A stretch of DNA of 64,000 bases from Lepisosteus oculatus (GCF_040954835.1 NC_090698.1:74196284-74260283), one strand, 5' to 3'; counted from the stretch's first letter, positions 11,986 to 25,800 are shown. Notes: a model not told the origin generated them from the letters alone. Program-made: numbers and translations.

Positions 11986-12923
11986 AGAGTGAATGTTCTT
12001 TGAGTCCTGCGGGAATGTTGTCGTGTCAGAATTAGCCTGCAGAGTGTGACTACTCTGTAACGGGACTGACTGTGTGCTGATCTCATCCAGCCTCCAACAC
12101 CGATATCAAGGGTATAAAGGCGTTATTCTCTTGATACACAGGGGCCTTACTTTTCATTCGTGTTGACAGCAGCTGATCTAGTGTAAGTGCACTATTTAAA
12201 AAGCCTTGAATTTGCAACTTCATGAACGATAAGGCCTTTGTCGCTCTTTTTATGCGGGTCGAATCTTTACACGTCCCTTGGTGCGCATGTCTATTTAAGA
12301 AGGAGACAATGAGACAATGAGAAACTGATTACTTCTGATTACTTCTTCAGATTTTTAAAAAAGAACACCACTACGAAGTATTAAGACGTGCTCGTTAAAG
12401 CCTCTTCCTAAGAACATACAATTGTTTGCTAATGTTCGCTTTTTAAGGCTACATCCGCAACTTTTCTGATGAGGCTATGATATTGGTGACAATTTTGATT
12501 TTCCTGTTCACACAAACGCGCAGAAGATACTGCTATTAAATGCAAAATCCACCGCCGCCCCCCAGCTGGGCAAACAGAGAAACAAAATTGCAGAATTGTT
12601 CCTCCCGCACCAGTGACGGACGCTTGAACTCGGCAGACGGGGTCACGTGATCATCCGAAAAACAAGGCACTGTATCTCGGGAACGAGAACAGCATAATCT
12701 CTACTTTCAACAGCACAAGCCGGCACAGACGCAGCAGTAACGAATGATGGGGGTTTCATCGTTTGTGCTTTTTTTAGGGGGGCCAACTTCATAGAGTTCG
12801 TTTAGGTCGGAGTGACCACACGTCTGTGCTTCTCAAACACCTGGCTTAGTCCTGATGTTCTCTTCCTGTGTCAGGAGCATAAGGAAAACTGCAGGACACA
12901 GTGATGCTCACCACAATCCCATA

Positions 12924-12929
12924 TTTATT
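12924..12929 (-). terminator. Likely polyadenylation signal of ISG12-like gene 1
   Basis: AATAAA on the minus strand, ~350 bp beyond the gene's stop codon. Confidence 0.5.
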
Positions 12930-13279
12930 CAACAAGCAGTAGCAACAGGAATGGAAAAGATGTTTTAACATGTCAGAAATGAGACCCTCTTCGACTATTA
13001 AAGAAAAGCTTCTGATCTGGATGAGGTGACCATCTGAGCTGACATTTCTAGGGACACCAACAGATTTTCACTGTCTGAGGACCAATAGTGGAGCTGATTT
13101 TAGACTTTTGTAGCTCCTTGGTCTTCAGTTATATCTGTCGGTGCCAGATATTCAGACACAAAATAAATCATGAGGTGAAAAGGAAAAGTAGAAAAAGAGT
13201 TATGTTGGGGCAAATGTTCTTCATTTCAGTTTGTCTTTGTGCAGAACTAGTAGTGTAAGAAGGTCTTCTCGGCGCTCAG

Positions 13280-16226
13280 TCATTCATCGCCCTCAAGATA
13301 TTTCTTTGCAGCATACGTCGCAGCAGCTCCAGCAGCTGCTGTTTTGTACACTGCTATCCCGGTGCCTTGCAGAAGAAAGAGAATCTGGTCAGTGATGTGC
13401 TAGTGCAGTATTTCGGATCTCTATAATCTCTTCCTTCTGCACAGGGTCTATCTGTGTCTTTTGATTTTGTAGCATCTTAGCTCTGAGTGCATGAATTGCA
13501 CCACCAGTTTTTCAAGCTTAACACGTTCTGCAGTGCCTCCTAGCTGGCAGGGAGGGAGAGACACATGCAGACCCTGGGAGTTGCGGCCCCTGGTGTGGAC
13601 TCTTGCTGTTGTACCTTTGAACAAGGCAGCATCCTTGAGTCCGCTCATCTGTACAAATGGGTCCCAGTCTGCCTCGCACAGAACAAACTGGACAATGCTG
13701 CAGGCTGGTATGGACCTTGCCCAGTGAAGGTCTAGCCAGTAGCCACACAGAATCTCTCAGCATCAGGCCTATCAGCTGTGGCAGGTGTAGCCATCAGACA
13801 GGACTGGTGGGACCCCTCCCCCCGCACTGTCGCACACAGAGAAGACCTCCCCGAGTCCTCCTGTTGCTGATTCTAGGCCACTGCTTACCTGCGGATTGTA
13901 GGGCAGCCACCACGCCCCCCAACGCTACTCCTCCGCCATTGGCTATGGCCGCGGATGACATCATCTGGGCCGCCAGGGATCCGGCGGCGATGCCCGCCGA
14001 GGTGAACCCGGCCGCCCCCAGCGCCACAGGGGCGACTGCCACGGCGACCACTGAGCACGGAAACGGACCAGTTACTGCCTGGGGGGGGTCATCCTTCCGG
14101 AAGTGTCAGCTGCCTAGTGAGCCTCAGCTCTTTTCGGTTGTTTGAAAAGCAGTTCTGAACAACAAGAGGCTGTGCGTTTGGTAGCTAGACGCCTACTGAT
14201 TCCTTCAAGGGAAAAGGGTGCCGACTACATTCAAGGCGTTATGAAATAATCATTCTTCAATCTAAAAGGTATCGAGGGGAAAATAGTCTATTATATACAC
14301 ACACACAACACTCTCTAAGTAGTACAAGACATTTCAAATGGAATAGTCTTTGGCAGTTTAGCACCAGTACATAAGTACAAGTAAGATAAGATCAGATCAC
14401 TTCATTGGCCATATACAATTTCTTGTATGAGGAATTTGTCTTTTCACAGACCCCAGCTTGCTCTCCATGAGACACACAGACAGGGAGAGAAGCTGGGGGT
14501 CAGAGCGCAGGGTCAGCCATTTATATGGCGCCCCTGGAGCAGTTGGGGTTAAGGGCTTGGCTCAGGGGCATCACTTACACTCAGTGTATGGTCTGCTTGT
14601 ACAGCAGCTCCAGGACCATTTTCAGCGCTGCACAGTGAGCAGTAGATGTTGTTCCACTGTCTTTGCTGTATGTCAGCCTGCTCCTCCCCGCAGGAGTCCA
14701 GCTCTAACACTCGCTGCTCCTCTTGGGTGCGGGGCTTAAGAGGGTGTCCTTACAGTACATCCTGCTGTGGTTTTTAGGGTGATGTCAAATAACCGTTGGG
14801 CCCCAGAGCAAGGCCCTTAACCCCAGCTGCTCCAGGGGCGCTGTACAATGGCTGACCCTGCGCTCTGACCCTCAGCTTCTCTCCCTGCCTGTGTGTCTCA
14901 TGGAGAGCAGGCTGGTCTGTGAAAAGACAAATTCCTAATGCAAGAAATTGTATAGGGCCACTAAAGTGATGTTATGTTATATGTTATAACCTGTTCAAAA
15001 TCAAATCATGTCATTCTCACCTCCACCAGCGGCTGCAATCCCAATATCAGTCCAAGACCACCGGCTCTTTTCCTCTAGAGAACACAAATTACACACGTCA
15101 CTGAAGATCCTAGACAAGTGCTCTTTTATTCCCAGCCTGCAGAGCAGGGAACAGGTGAGGAAGGGCTTGTGGTTCCAGAGGTAAAATGAAAGGAAATGTT
15201 AGAAATTCAAGCAGTCAGACTAGAGGTCCAGAAAGAGAGGACTTTCTGGGAAAACAAGTAAGAAAGCAACCCTATGATAACAGGACACCAAACTTTCAAC
15301 ATGAAAATAGACAAGCGCCCCTGTCAAAGCAATTATAAGCATCTGATCAACTAAATCCTAGTTAGTGACTGTTATAGTACTGTAACGCATGCGGCCACCA
15401 TAGTGGGTTGTTCGAGCCGGCTGACCAGCGCGGTGACGTCACCGCCCTTCCCTGTGAACAGCAGGGACCCCCGCTGACGGGAGATTTCCCTTTAGCTCAA
15501 AAGGGCTGGGTCCCTGTTGAATGACGCCGGAAGCCCGGGTTCGAGTCCCCGACCCCCGGGGGGCGGCGACCTGAGGCGACAGAGGCGAGGGCGCCCACGT
15601 GAACCCCGGAGCGCTACAGTACAATGATTAAGCTTCAATGTGCACGCTGTGCGATTCCTTCATTTCCTTCTCCGTGTGTTTTGGACTAGAAAGCTGCAGT
15701 CGTCCAATTTGCATGTCATGTGATAAAAGTGACATTTGCATGACTGAAAATCAGCTGTGCCGTGTCTGCTCTTCCCAGATCAAGTCCTGTCGTGCATTAA
15801 CCAATGAACCAATCACCCTGCTAGTCTGCGTCATAAGAACCAGTTTAGCCAGTTTAGCTGCCAAATAATTGCATGTTTCATGTCACGTTTGTAACTGAAT
15901 TGTGTACAGAAAATTCTAATCCGAGGGGTTCTTACTTTAAAAAAATGGATAGTTTATACTGCAAACACATAGATAATAGCCCCAGCGCGCAGTCATTTCA
16001 AATATAATTCATTCAGGTGCGTTCAGTAATGATTACAAGCTGTTCTTCAACATTTCAGGTTTATAGCAGCGTGACAGTTGCAATGTTGTTTCAGTTTTTT
16101 TAAAAAAGATTTAAACAAATGAACCCCAGCACCCACACATCCTCACAGCACCACACCGCTACCTTTTGCGACAGCGGCCGAGCAGATCATGGCGGCCAGG
16201 AGCAGCGCGTACGTCTTCTGCGACAT
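13280..16226 (-). CDS. isg12: ISG12/IFI27-like interferon-inducible protein 1 (complete)
   Basis: IFI27/ISG12/IFI6 proteins are small hydrophobic interferon-induced proteins of mitochondria or other membranes, linked to apoptosis and antiviral response. Four coding exons on the minus strand: 16163-16226, 15021-15074, 13889-14050 and 13280-13365. All junctions are GT-AG and every internal junction is phase 1 (64+54+162+86 nt), giving 121 aa. Exon 1 encodes a signal-peptide-like start, [20 protein letters not shown]. Exon 2 encodes [14 protein letters not shown]. Exon 3 carries the family core: [18 protein letters not shown], then [14 protein letters not shown]. Exon 4 is Ala-rich and ends [13 protein letters not shown] box and an interferon-response-like element precede it. 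It is paralogous to the gene at 28440-37526. The start is the only ATG preceding the hydrophobic leader. Which family subtype it is I cannot say. Confidence 0.88.
14400..14968. repeat. Large inverted repeat (two ~170-bp arms) in an ISG12 intron
   Basis: The arm at 14400-14571 and the arm at 14797-14968 are inverted copies of one dispersed repeat, ~90% alike by eye (for example gagacacacag.cagggagagaagct). The spacer is ~225 bp. The pair sits in the intron between exons 2 and 3 of ISG12-like gene 1. Confidence 0.85.
15381..15618 (+). mobile_element. TG...CA-bounded repeat with tRNA-like core, copy 3 (diverged)
   Basis: A 238-bp element runs from TGTAACGC to GCGCTACA, flanked by GTAC on both sides (15377-15380, 15619-15622). 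It contains GGTGACGTCA, an A-box-like TTTAGCTCAAAAGGG (15491-15505) and a B-box-like GGTTCGAGTCC (15538-15548), spaced as in a tRNA. It lies in intron 1 of ISG12-like gene 1. Confidence 0.7.
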
Positions 16227-16274
16227 TTCGGACAGCAGGACTGGAGCGGACCACCACACGCTGCGCTGTCGCCG

Positions 16275-16283
16275 CTATATATG
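16275..16283 (-). promoter_or_regulatory. TATA box of ISG12-like gene 1
   Basis: CATATATAG on the minus strand, ~50 bp upstream of the ATG, which leaves a 5' UTR of roughly 20-30 nt. Confidence 0.6.
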
Positions 16284-16319
16284 GTGGCACAACGGGGAGG
16301 ACCCGGTGACAACATTTTA

Positions 16320-16332
16320 CAGAATCGAAACT
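16320..16332 (-). promoter_or_regulatory. ISRE-like element of ISG12-like gene 1
   Basis: AGTTTCGATTCTG on the minus strand is close to the interferon-stimulated response element (AGTTTCNNTTTC). It lies 94 bp upstream of the ATG. The same 13 bases occur 92 bp upstream of the ATG in ISG12-like gene 2. Confidence 0.65.
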
Positions 16333-16874
16333 TAAGATGTTGAGGGCTACAAACAGGGCAGAGCGAATCTCCTGCAGGCCCCAGGCGAACTAACGCCCCC
16401 CGCTGTCACACAAATGCATTTTCAGTCCGCCCGCACACATGTGTGTCTCTATAATCCCCAAGGGGCAATTTGTTTCACCGCAGCAGACCATATAAATAAA
16501 ACACACAAACACACAACACACACAGACACGAGCGAGAGGATCCGCTGTTGAGCAGGGATATGGCCTCAGGTTCAAAGGAGAACTGGAACCTGTTTGTTTT
16601 TAAGGTGGGAAACGTGCATCTGTGTTCAGAGGGGAGTAGTTGTGATTCGTTCAGCAAAGGGTGCGAGGAGTCCACTAGGATGGACCGTGCTTCACCCACA
16701 GCTCGTGGCTGCTGGATGTGGGGTGGACCTGCAGGATCAGCACCAGTGACTTTCTTACTCCTCGGAGTCTCATTCCCAAACCAGCAGATCAGGGCAAAAG
16801 ATAAAGCACATTCAATACAAGATTGATAAAACCCGTTCAGCAACCAATTATCAACTTTAAAATGCCCCATCTTC

Positions 16875-19800
16875 CTTACGAAAAATAGCCACTATTTTTC
16901 TGAACATAAAAAGTCTTGTGAAACGTGGGAACACTGGAATGAGTGGGCCTCTACGGCTAATTACGCCATTAATTAAATCGTAAATGAAATGATTTTATTC
17001 TCAGTTCCTAATTATCATACAATGCTGTTGGAATATTGTGCGATTGTTTTTAACACCTTCAACTGTACGGTGAAGAAGTATGAATACATTTCTATCCACG
17101 TTTATGGCCAACAGAACTAAGCTTTTCTGCGGGAGCCTTTTTTACAATTTAACAGCATTCAACCGGCTGCTTGTCTTAAATCATTGTTAGAACATTTCAC
17201 GGGATACAGCAATTATTGTCGTAAGACACCTCTCTTCAAGGCATATTCAGTTTACATACTGTATGATGCCCATTATTTGACACAACTACAGTCGGAGCAG
17301 CGTTCAAGCGATGTTGTACGCTAATGTTATCGTGAGCGAAATTGAATTTATGATGTCACTAATGGGGACGTAATCCATATACATATATTAAATTACGAAA
17401 TAAAGGCAACAATTGTATTAGAAGAAAACCACGTTTTATTCTTTTTTTTTCTCAAGTGAACGTTTCACTAACTTAATCAAAATCCAAGGAGACTAAAATG
17501 CTGTTCTTAATGGCTAATTTAGTTTTTCTTTCATTTCTGTTGGTCGGAGACGGTTTTTCAGAAGTGCCATGACAGGGAGAGAGCGCTCCTCCAGATCAGC
17601 TACAGTTTTGGTGAACAAAGGCGTTTCCGCGTTTCGAGAATAGTTAAGTGTTAGCATTGTAATTGAGCTGCAGCTACAAGAAACTCGCGAATATCGTCTA
17701 CCCCAGCGATTAAAACCCCCCACAAAACCTTACACTTATTTGCACTTATCAAAATAAAATCAATCGCTTCACCCAGCCACATAAATTGATTGTGACTATG
17801 CTAGTTTAGGTCATCATAAAATGACCGCAGAAGCATTTCATTTTTGAGGTTGTCCGCACCGACTGGTTTAACTCGTACTGTATATCTGAGCCTCTCTGGG
17901 AATCGGATTTTGACATGTACCCTAAACCAAACGTTATGAGTGGGAAACAATCAAGACCGATTGATCAAAGCTCTTGAAAAATAAATGAGATTCAATAATG
18001 CTCGGTGTCAACTTTTGATAAGACCGACTCAGTTTTCGGGTACATTTTCCGCGTGGAATGCAGCGCCATCCAGCCCCCAGAGAGTTTCCGGAAAAAAAAA
18101 TCAGTTAGGAGCAGAAAACCACCCGTCCTACAACGGACTTGGGTCCCAATTTCCAGCGCTGATCTGAAAAATTGTTTAATTAGAATGTGAACGTTACCCC
18201 CCATACGGGGTGTCAACTGAGCATTTGCGATCTATATCTGAGCCTCTCTGGGCATCGGATTTTGACATGTTCCCCAAACCTTTAGGTTTGCAGATATACT
18301 AAAGGTAATACTAAAGGTATTAGTTGGAAAGAATCAAGACCGTTGATCAAAGCTCTTGCAATTAAATGAGATTCAGTAATCCTTGGTGACAATTGTTGAT
18401 CCCACAGACTCAGTTTCAGGATACAACTACCGCCCGGTGCACCGCACCAGCCAGGCCCCAGAGAGTTTCTGCAAAAAACAAATTTAAGATTGGACTCCTA
18501 AACCACCCGTCCTAAACCTGACTTGGGCCGCAAAATCCAGCGCTGAGCTTAAAGATTGTCTAAGTAGTGTGTGAATGCGAACCCTAACCCTACCTGGGGT
18601 GTCCACTGAGCGTTTCCGCGAACTAAGTTGAATGAGACTGTAAGCTGTGGAAATGGGAAGGAATGGAGGAGGACAGACACGTGAACAAAGTTCGACAATG
18701 TGTTGATAAACACCTCCTTTGAGTGAACGAGAAACTGGCCACTGTGAAATGCCTGACCTGGATATCTGAGAACAGAACTTTCTGTCCCCTAGCTCTCGAT
18801 CAGCAGGGTGTGGAGAGTGTGCTGTGCTGGTTATTTTGCTCACGACTAAATAAATAACAGCACAGGACGTAAGACATGGCCCATCTACAGCGATCGTGTC
18901 CAGCCTGAGGTGAACTGGGGCTCCTCGTGGGCAAGAGGAAGGGTGGGGAGCTGTGAGAGAGCTCTCGCTGAAGCACCTTGATTACCGAAGGACAGGCCGA
19001 AGGGTTCTTCTGAATAACATGTCCACGGCACAGGCGCACACTGTGTGAAGAGAAACCGTGCACCGGGAAAGAGAGGGTCCTGGAAATCTGTGCAAGAGGA
19101 GCCGTGCCAGCGGAGTGCGTCCCGATCAGGTCGGAGGCTCTCTCTCTCTCTCGCTGTGAGCGCGGGTTCTGCCCACAAGCGGATCCCGAGACCGCGGCGT
19201 GTCTCAGCAGGTACTGTATCTCGCAAGAAACAGAGCTTCTCAGCAAGAGGCAGGTGGTGACCATGTGATCCCAGTGTGACCAGAACCTTTCGCTTACGAA
19301 AAATAGCCGGTTTTTCTGAACATAAAAAGTCTTGTGAAACGTGGGAACACTGGAATGAGTGGGTCTCTACGGCTAATTACGCCATTAATTAAATCGTAAA
19401 TGAAATGATTTAATTCTCAGTTCCTAATTATCATACAATGCTGTTGGAATATTGTGCGATTGTTTTTAACACCTTCAACTGTACGGCGAAGAAGTATGAA
19501 TACATTTCTATCCACGTTTATGGCCAACAGAACTAAGCTTTTCTGCGGGAGCCTTTTTTACAATTTAACAGCATTCAACCGGCTGCTTGTCTTAAATCAT
19601 TGTTAGAACATTTCACGGGATACAGCAATTATTGTCGTAAGACACCTCTCTTCAAGGCATATTCAGTTTACATACTGTATGATGCCCATTATTTGACACA
19701 ACTACAGTCGGAGCAGCGTTCAAGCGATGGTGTACGCTAATGTTATCGTGAGCGAAATTGAATTTATGATGGCACTAATGGGGACGTAATCCATATACAT

Positions 19801-22800
19801 ATATTAAATTACGAAATAAAGGCAACAATTGTATTAGAAGAAAACCACGTTTTATTCTTTTTTTTTCTCAAGTGAACGTTTCACTAACTTAATCAAAATC
19901 CAAGGAGACTAAAATGCTGTTCTTAATGGCTAATTTAGTTTTTCTTTCATTTCTGTTGGTCGGAGACGGTTTTTCAGAAGTGCCATGACAGGGAGAGAGC
20001 GCTCCTCCAGATCAGCCACACCTTTGGTGAACAAAGGCGTTTCCGCGTTTCGAGAATAGTTAAGTGTTAGCATTCTAATTGAGCTGCAGCTACAAGAAAC
20101 TCGCGAATATCGTCTACCCCAGCGATTAAAACCCCCCACAAAACCTTACACTTATTTGCACTTATCAAAATAAAATCAATCGCTTCACCCAGCCACATAA
20201 ATTGATTGTGACTATGCTAGTTTAGGTCATCATAAAATGACCGCAGAAGCATTTCATTTTTGAGGTTGTCCGCACCGACTGGTTTAACTCGTACTGTATA
20301 TCTGAGCCTCTCTGGGAATCGGATTTTGACATGTACCCTAAACCAAACGTTATGAGTGGGAAACAATCAAGACCGATTGATCAAAGCTCTTGAAAAATAA
20401 ATGAGATTCAATAATGCTCGGTGTCAACTTTTGATAAGACCGACTCAGTTTTCGGGTACATTTACCGCGTGGAGTGCAGCGCCATCCAGCCCCCAGAGAG
20501 TTTCCGTAAAAAAAAATCAGTTAGGAGCAGAAAACCACCCGTCCTACAACGGACTTGGGCCCCAATTTCCAGCGCTGATCTGAAAAATTGTTTAATTAGA
20601 ATGTGAACGTTACCCCCCATACGGGGTGTCAACTGAGCATTTGCAATCTATATCTGAGCCTCTCTGGGCATCGGATTTTGACATGTTCCCCAAACCTTTA
20701 GGTTTGCAGATATACTAAAGGTAATACTAAAGGTATTAGTTGGAAAGAATCAAGACCGTTGATCAAAGCTCTTGCAATTAAATGAGATTCAGTAATCCTT
20801 GGTGACAATTGTTGATCCCACAGACTCAGTTTCAGGATACAACTACCGCCCGGTGCACCGCACCAGCCAGGCCCCAGAGAGTTTCTGCAAAAAACAAATT
20901 TAAGATTGGTCTCCTAAACCACCCGTCCTAAACCTGACTTGGGCCCCAAAATCCAGCGCTGAGCTTAAAGATTGTCTAAGTAGTGTGTGAATGCGAACCC
21001 TAACCCTACCTGGGGTGTCCACTGAGCGTTTCCGCGAACTAAGTTGAATGAGACTGTAAGCTGTGGAAATGGGAAGGAATGGAGGAGGACAGACACGTGA
21101 ACAAAGTTCGACAATGTGTTGATAAACACCTCCTTTGAGTGAACGAGAAACTGGCCACTGTGAAATGCCTGACCTGGATATCTGAGCACAGAACTTTCTG
21201 TCCCCTAGCTCTCGATCAGCAGGGTGTGGAGAGTGTGCTGTGCTGGTTATTTTGCTCACGACTAAATAAATAACAGCACAGGACGTAAGACATGGCCCAT
21301 CTACAGCGATCGTGTCCAGCCTGAGGTGAACTGGGGCTCCTCGTGGGCAAGAGGAAGGGTGGGGAGCTGTGAGAGAGCTCTCGCTGAAGCACCTTGATTA
21401 CCGAAGGACAGGCCGAAGGGTTCTTCTGAATAACATGTCCACGGCACAGGCGCACACTGTGTGAAGAGAAACCGTGCACCGGGAAAGAGAGGGTCCTGGA
21501 AATCTGTGCAAGAGGAGCCGTGCCAGCGGAGTGCGTCCCGATCAGGTCGGAGGCTCTCTCTCTCTCTCGCTGTGAGCGCGGGTTCTGCCCACAAGCGGAT
21601 CCCGAGACCGCGGCGTGTCTCAGCAGGTACTGTATCTCGCAAGAAACAGAGCTTCTCAGCAAGAGGCAGGTGGTGACCATGTGATCCCAGTGTGACCAGA
21701 ACCTTTCGCTTACGAAAAATAGCCGGTTTTTCTGAACATAAAAAGTCTTGTGAAACGTGGGAACACTGGAATGAGTGGGTCTCTACGGCTAATTACGCCA
21801 TTAATTAAATCGTAAATGAAATGATTTAATTCTCAGTTCCTAATTATCATACAATGCTGTTGGAATATTGTGCGATTGTTTTTAACACCTTCAACTGTAC
21901 GGCGAAGAAGTATGAATACATTTCTATCCACGTTTATGGCCAACAGAACTAAGCTTTTCTGCGGGAGCCTTTTTTACAATTTAACAGCATTCAACCGGCT
22001 GCTTGTCTTAAATCATTGTTAGAACATTTCACGGGATACAGCAATTATTGTCGTAAGACACCTCTCTTCAAGGCATATTCAGTTTACATACTGTATGATG
22101 CCCATTATTTGACACAACTACAGTCGGAGCAGCGTTCAAGCGATGGTGTACGCTAATGTTATCGTGAGCGAAATTGAATTTATGATGGCACTAATGGGGA
22201 CGTAATCCATATACATATATTAAATTACGAAATAAAGGCAACAATTGTATTAGAAGAAAACCACGTTTTATTCTTTTTTTTTCTCAAGTGAACGTTTCAC
22301 TAACTTAATCAAAATCCAAGGAGACTAAAATGCTGTTCTTAATGGCTAATTTAGTTTTTCTTTCATTTCTGTTGGTCGGAGACGGTTTTTCAGAAGTGCC
22401 ATGACAGGGAGAGAGCGCTCCTCCAGATCAGCCACACCTTTGGTGAACAAAGGCGTTTCCGCGTTTCGAGAATAGTTAAGTGTTAGCATTCTAATTGAGC
22501 TGCAGCTACAAGAAACTCGCGAATATCGTCTACCCCAGCGATTAAAACCCCCCACAAAACCTTACACTTATTTGCACTTATCAAAATAAAATCAATCGCT
22601 TCACCCAGCCACATAAATTGATTGTGACTATGCTAGTTTAGGTCATCATAAAATGACCGCAGAAGCATTTCATTTTTGAGGTTGTCCGCACCGACTGGTT
22701 TAACTCGTACTGTATATCTGAGCCTCTCTGGGAATCGGATTTTGACATGTACCCTAAACCAAACGTTATGAGTGGGAAACAATCAAGACCGATTGATCAA

Positions 22801-25800
22801 AGCTCTTGAAAAATAAATGAGATTCAATAATGCTCGGTGTCAACTTTTGATAAGACCGACTCAGTTTTCGGGTACATTTACCGCGTGGAGTGCAGCGCCA
22901 TCCAGCCCCCAGAGAGTTTCCGTAAAAAAAAATCAGTTAGGAGCAGAAAACCACCCGTCCTACAACGGACTTGGGCCCCAATTTCCAGCGCTGATCTGAA
23001 AAATTGTTTAATTAGAATGTGAACGTTACCCCCCATACGGGGTGTCAACTGAGCATTTGCAATCTATATCTGAGCCTCTCTGGGCATCGGATTTTGACAT
23101 GTTCCCCAAACCTTTAGGTTTGCAGATATACTAAAGGTAATACTAAAGGTATTAGTTGGAAAGAATCAAGACCGTTGATCAAAGCTCTTGCAATTAAATG
23201 AGATTCAGTAATCCTTGGTGACAATTGTTGATCCCACAGACTCAGTTTCAGGATACAACTACCGCCCGGTGCACCGCACCAGCCAGGCCCCAGAGAGTTT
23301 CTGCAAAAAACAAATTTAAGATTGGTCTCCTAAACCACCCGTCCTAAACCTGACTTGGGCCCCAAAATCCAGCGCTGAGCTTAAAGATTGTCTAAGTAGT
23401 GTGTGAATGCGAACCCTAACCCTACCTGGGGTGTCCACTGAGCGTTTCCGCGAACTAAGTTGAATGAGACTGTAAGCTGTGGAAATGGGAAGGAATGGAG
23501 GAGGACAGACACGTGAACAAAGTTCGACAATGTGTTGATAAACACCTCCTTTGAGTGAACGAGAAACTGGCCACTGTGAAATGCCTGACCTGGATATCTG
23601 AGCACAGAACTTTCTGTCCCCTAGCTCTCGATCAGCAGGGTGTGGAGAGTGTGCTGTGCTGGTTATTTTGCTCACGACTAAATAAATAACAGCACAGGAC
23701 GTAAGACATGGCCCATCTACAGCGATCGTGTCCAGCCTGAGGTGAACTGGGGCTCCTCGTGGGCAAGAGGAAGGGTGGGGAGCTGTGAGAGAGCTCTCGC
23801 TGAAGCACCTTGATTACCGAAGGACAGGCCGAAGGGTTCTTCTGAATAACATGTCCACGGCACAGGCGCACACTGTGTGAAGAGAAACCGTGCACCGGGA
23901 AAGAGAGGGTCCTGGAAATCTGTGCAAGAGGAGCCGTGCCAGCGGAGTGCGTCCCGATCAGGTCGGAGGCTCTCTCTCTCTCTCGCTGTGAGCGCGGGTT
24001 CTGCCCACAAGCGGATCCCGAGACCGCGGCGTGTCTCAGCAGGTACTGTATCTCGCAAGAAACAGAGCTTCTCAGCAAGAGGCAGGTGGTGACCATGTGA
24101 TCCCAGTGTGACCAGAACCTTTCGCTTACGAAAAATAGCCGGTTTTTCTGAACATAAAAAGTCTTGTGAAACGTGTGAACACTGGAATGAGTGGGCCTCT
24201 ACGGCTAATTACGCCATTAATTAAATCGTAAATGAAATGATTTAATTCTCAGTTCCTAATTATCATACAATGCTGTTGGAATATTGTGCGATTGTTTTTA
24301 ACACCTTCAACTGTACGGCGAAGAAGTATGAATACATTTCTATCCACGTTTATGGCCAACAGAACTAAGCTTTTCTGCGGGAGCCTTTTTTACAATTTAA
24401 CAGCATTCAACCGGCTGCTTGTCTTAAATCATTGTTAGAACATTTCACGGGATACAGCAATTATTGTCGTAAGACACCTCTCTTCAAGGCATATTCAGTT
24501 TACATACTGTATGATGCCCATTATTTGACACAACTACAGTCGGAGCAGCGTTCAAGCGATGTTGTACGCTAATGTTATCGTGAGCGAAATTGAATTTATG
24601 ATGGCACTAATGGGGACGTAATCCATATACATATATTAAATTACGAAATAAAGGCAACAATTGTATTAGAAGAAAACCACGTTTTATTCTTTTTTTTTCT
24701 CAAGTGAACGTTTCACTAACTTAATCAAAATCCAAGGAGACTAAAATGCTGTTCTTAATGGCTAATTTAGTTTTTCTTTCATTTCTGTTGGTCGGAGACG
24801 GTTTTTCAGAAGTGCCATGAAAGGGAGAGAGCGCTCCTCCAGATCAGCCACAGTTTTGGTGAACAAAGGCGTTTCCGCGTTTCGAGAATAGTTAAGTGTT
24901 AGCATTCTAATTGAGCTGCAGCTACAAGAAACTCGCGAATATCGTCTACCCCAGCGATTAAAACCCCCCACAAAACCTTACACTTATTTGCACTTATCAA
25001 AATAAAATCAATCGCTTCACCCAGCCACATAAATTGATTGTGACTATGCTAGTTTAGGTCATCATAAAATGACCGCAGAAGCATTTCATTTTTGAGGTTG
25101 TCCGCACCGACTGGTTTAACTCGTACTGTATATCTGAGCCTCTCTGGGAATCGGATTTTGACATGTACCCTAAACCAAACGTTATGAGTGGGAAACAATC
25201 AAGACCGATTGATCAAAGCTCTTGAAAAATAAATGAGATTCAATAATGCTCGGTGTCAACTTTTGATAAGACCGACTCAGTTTTCGGGTACATTTACCGC
25301 GTGGAGTGCAGCGCCATCCAGCCCCCAGAGAGTTTCCGTAAAAAAAAATCAGTTAGGAGCAGAAAACCACTCGTCCTACACCGGGCTTAGGTCCCAATTT
25401 CCAGCGCTGATCTGAAAAATTGTTTAATTAGAATGTGAACGTTACCCCCCATACGGGGTGTCAACTGAGCATTTGCAATCTATATCTGAGCCTCTCTGGG
25501 CATCGGATTTTGACATGTTCCCCAAACCTTTAGGTTTGCAGATATACTAAAGGTAATACTAAAGGTATTAGTTGGAAAGAATCAAGACCGTTGATCAAAG
25601 CTCTTGCAATTAAATGAGATTCAGTAATCCTTGGTGACAATTGTTGATCCCACAGACTCAGTTTCAGGATACAACTACCGCCCGGTGCACCGCACCAGCC
25701 AGGCCCCAGAGAGTTTCTGCAAAAAACAAATTTAAGATTGGACTCCTAAACCACCCGTCCTAAACCTGACTTGGGCCGCAAAATCCAGCGCTGAGCTTAA

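Larger units (their letters stand above)
11224..13279. other. ARSK 3' UTR and convergent intergenic region
   Basis: ARSK (+) and the first ISG12-like gene (-) converge here. The region holds the ARSK 3' UTR to about 12005 and the ISG12 3' UTR down to about 12910. Between them I see only low-information sequence with no supported gene. Confidence 0.5.

Noticed and set aside
15481-15560. Possible tRNA gene (A and B boxes)
   Set aside because: No proper acceptor stem. The sequence is the core of a repeat with sister copies at 9757 and 45437, so it is a mobile-element promoter, not a tRNA gene.
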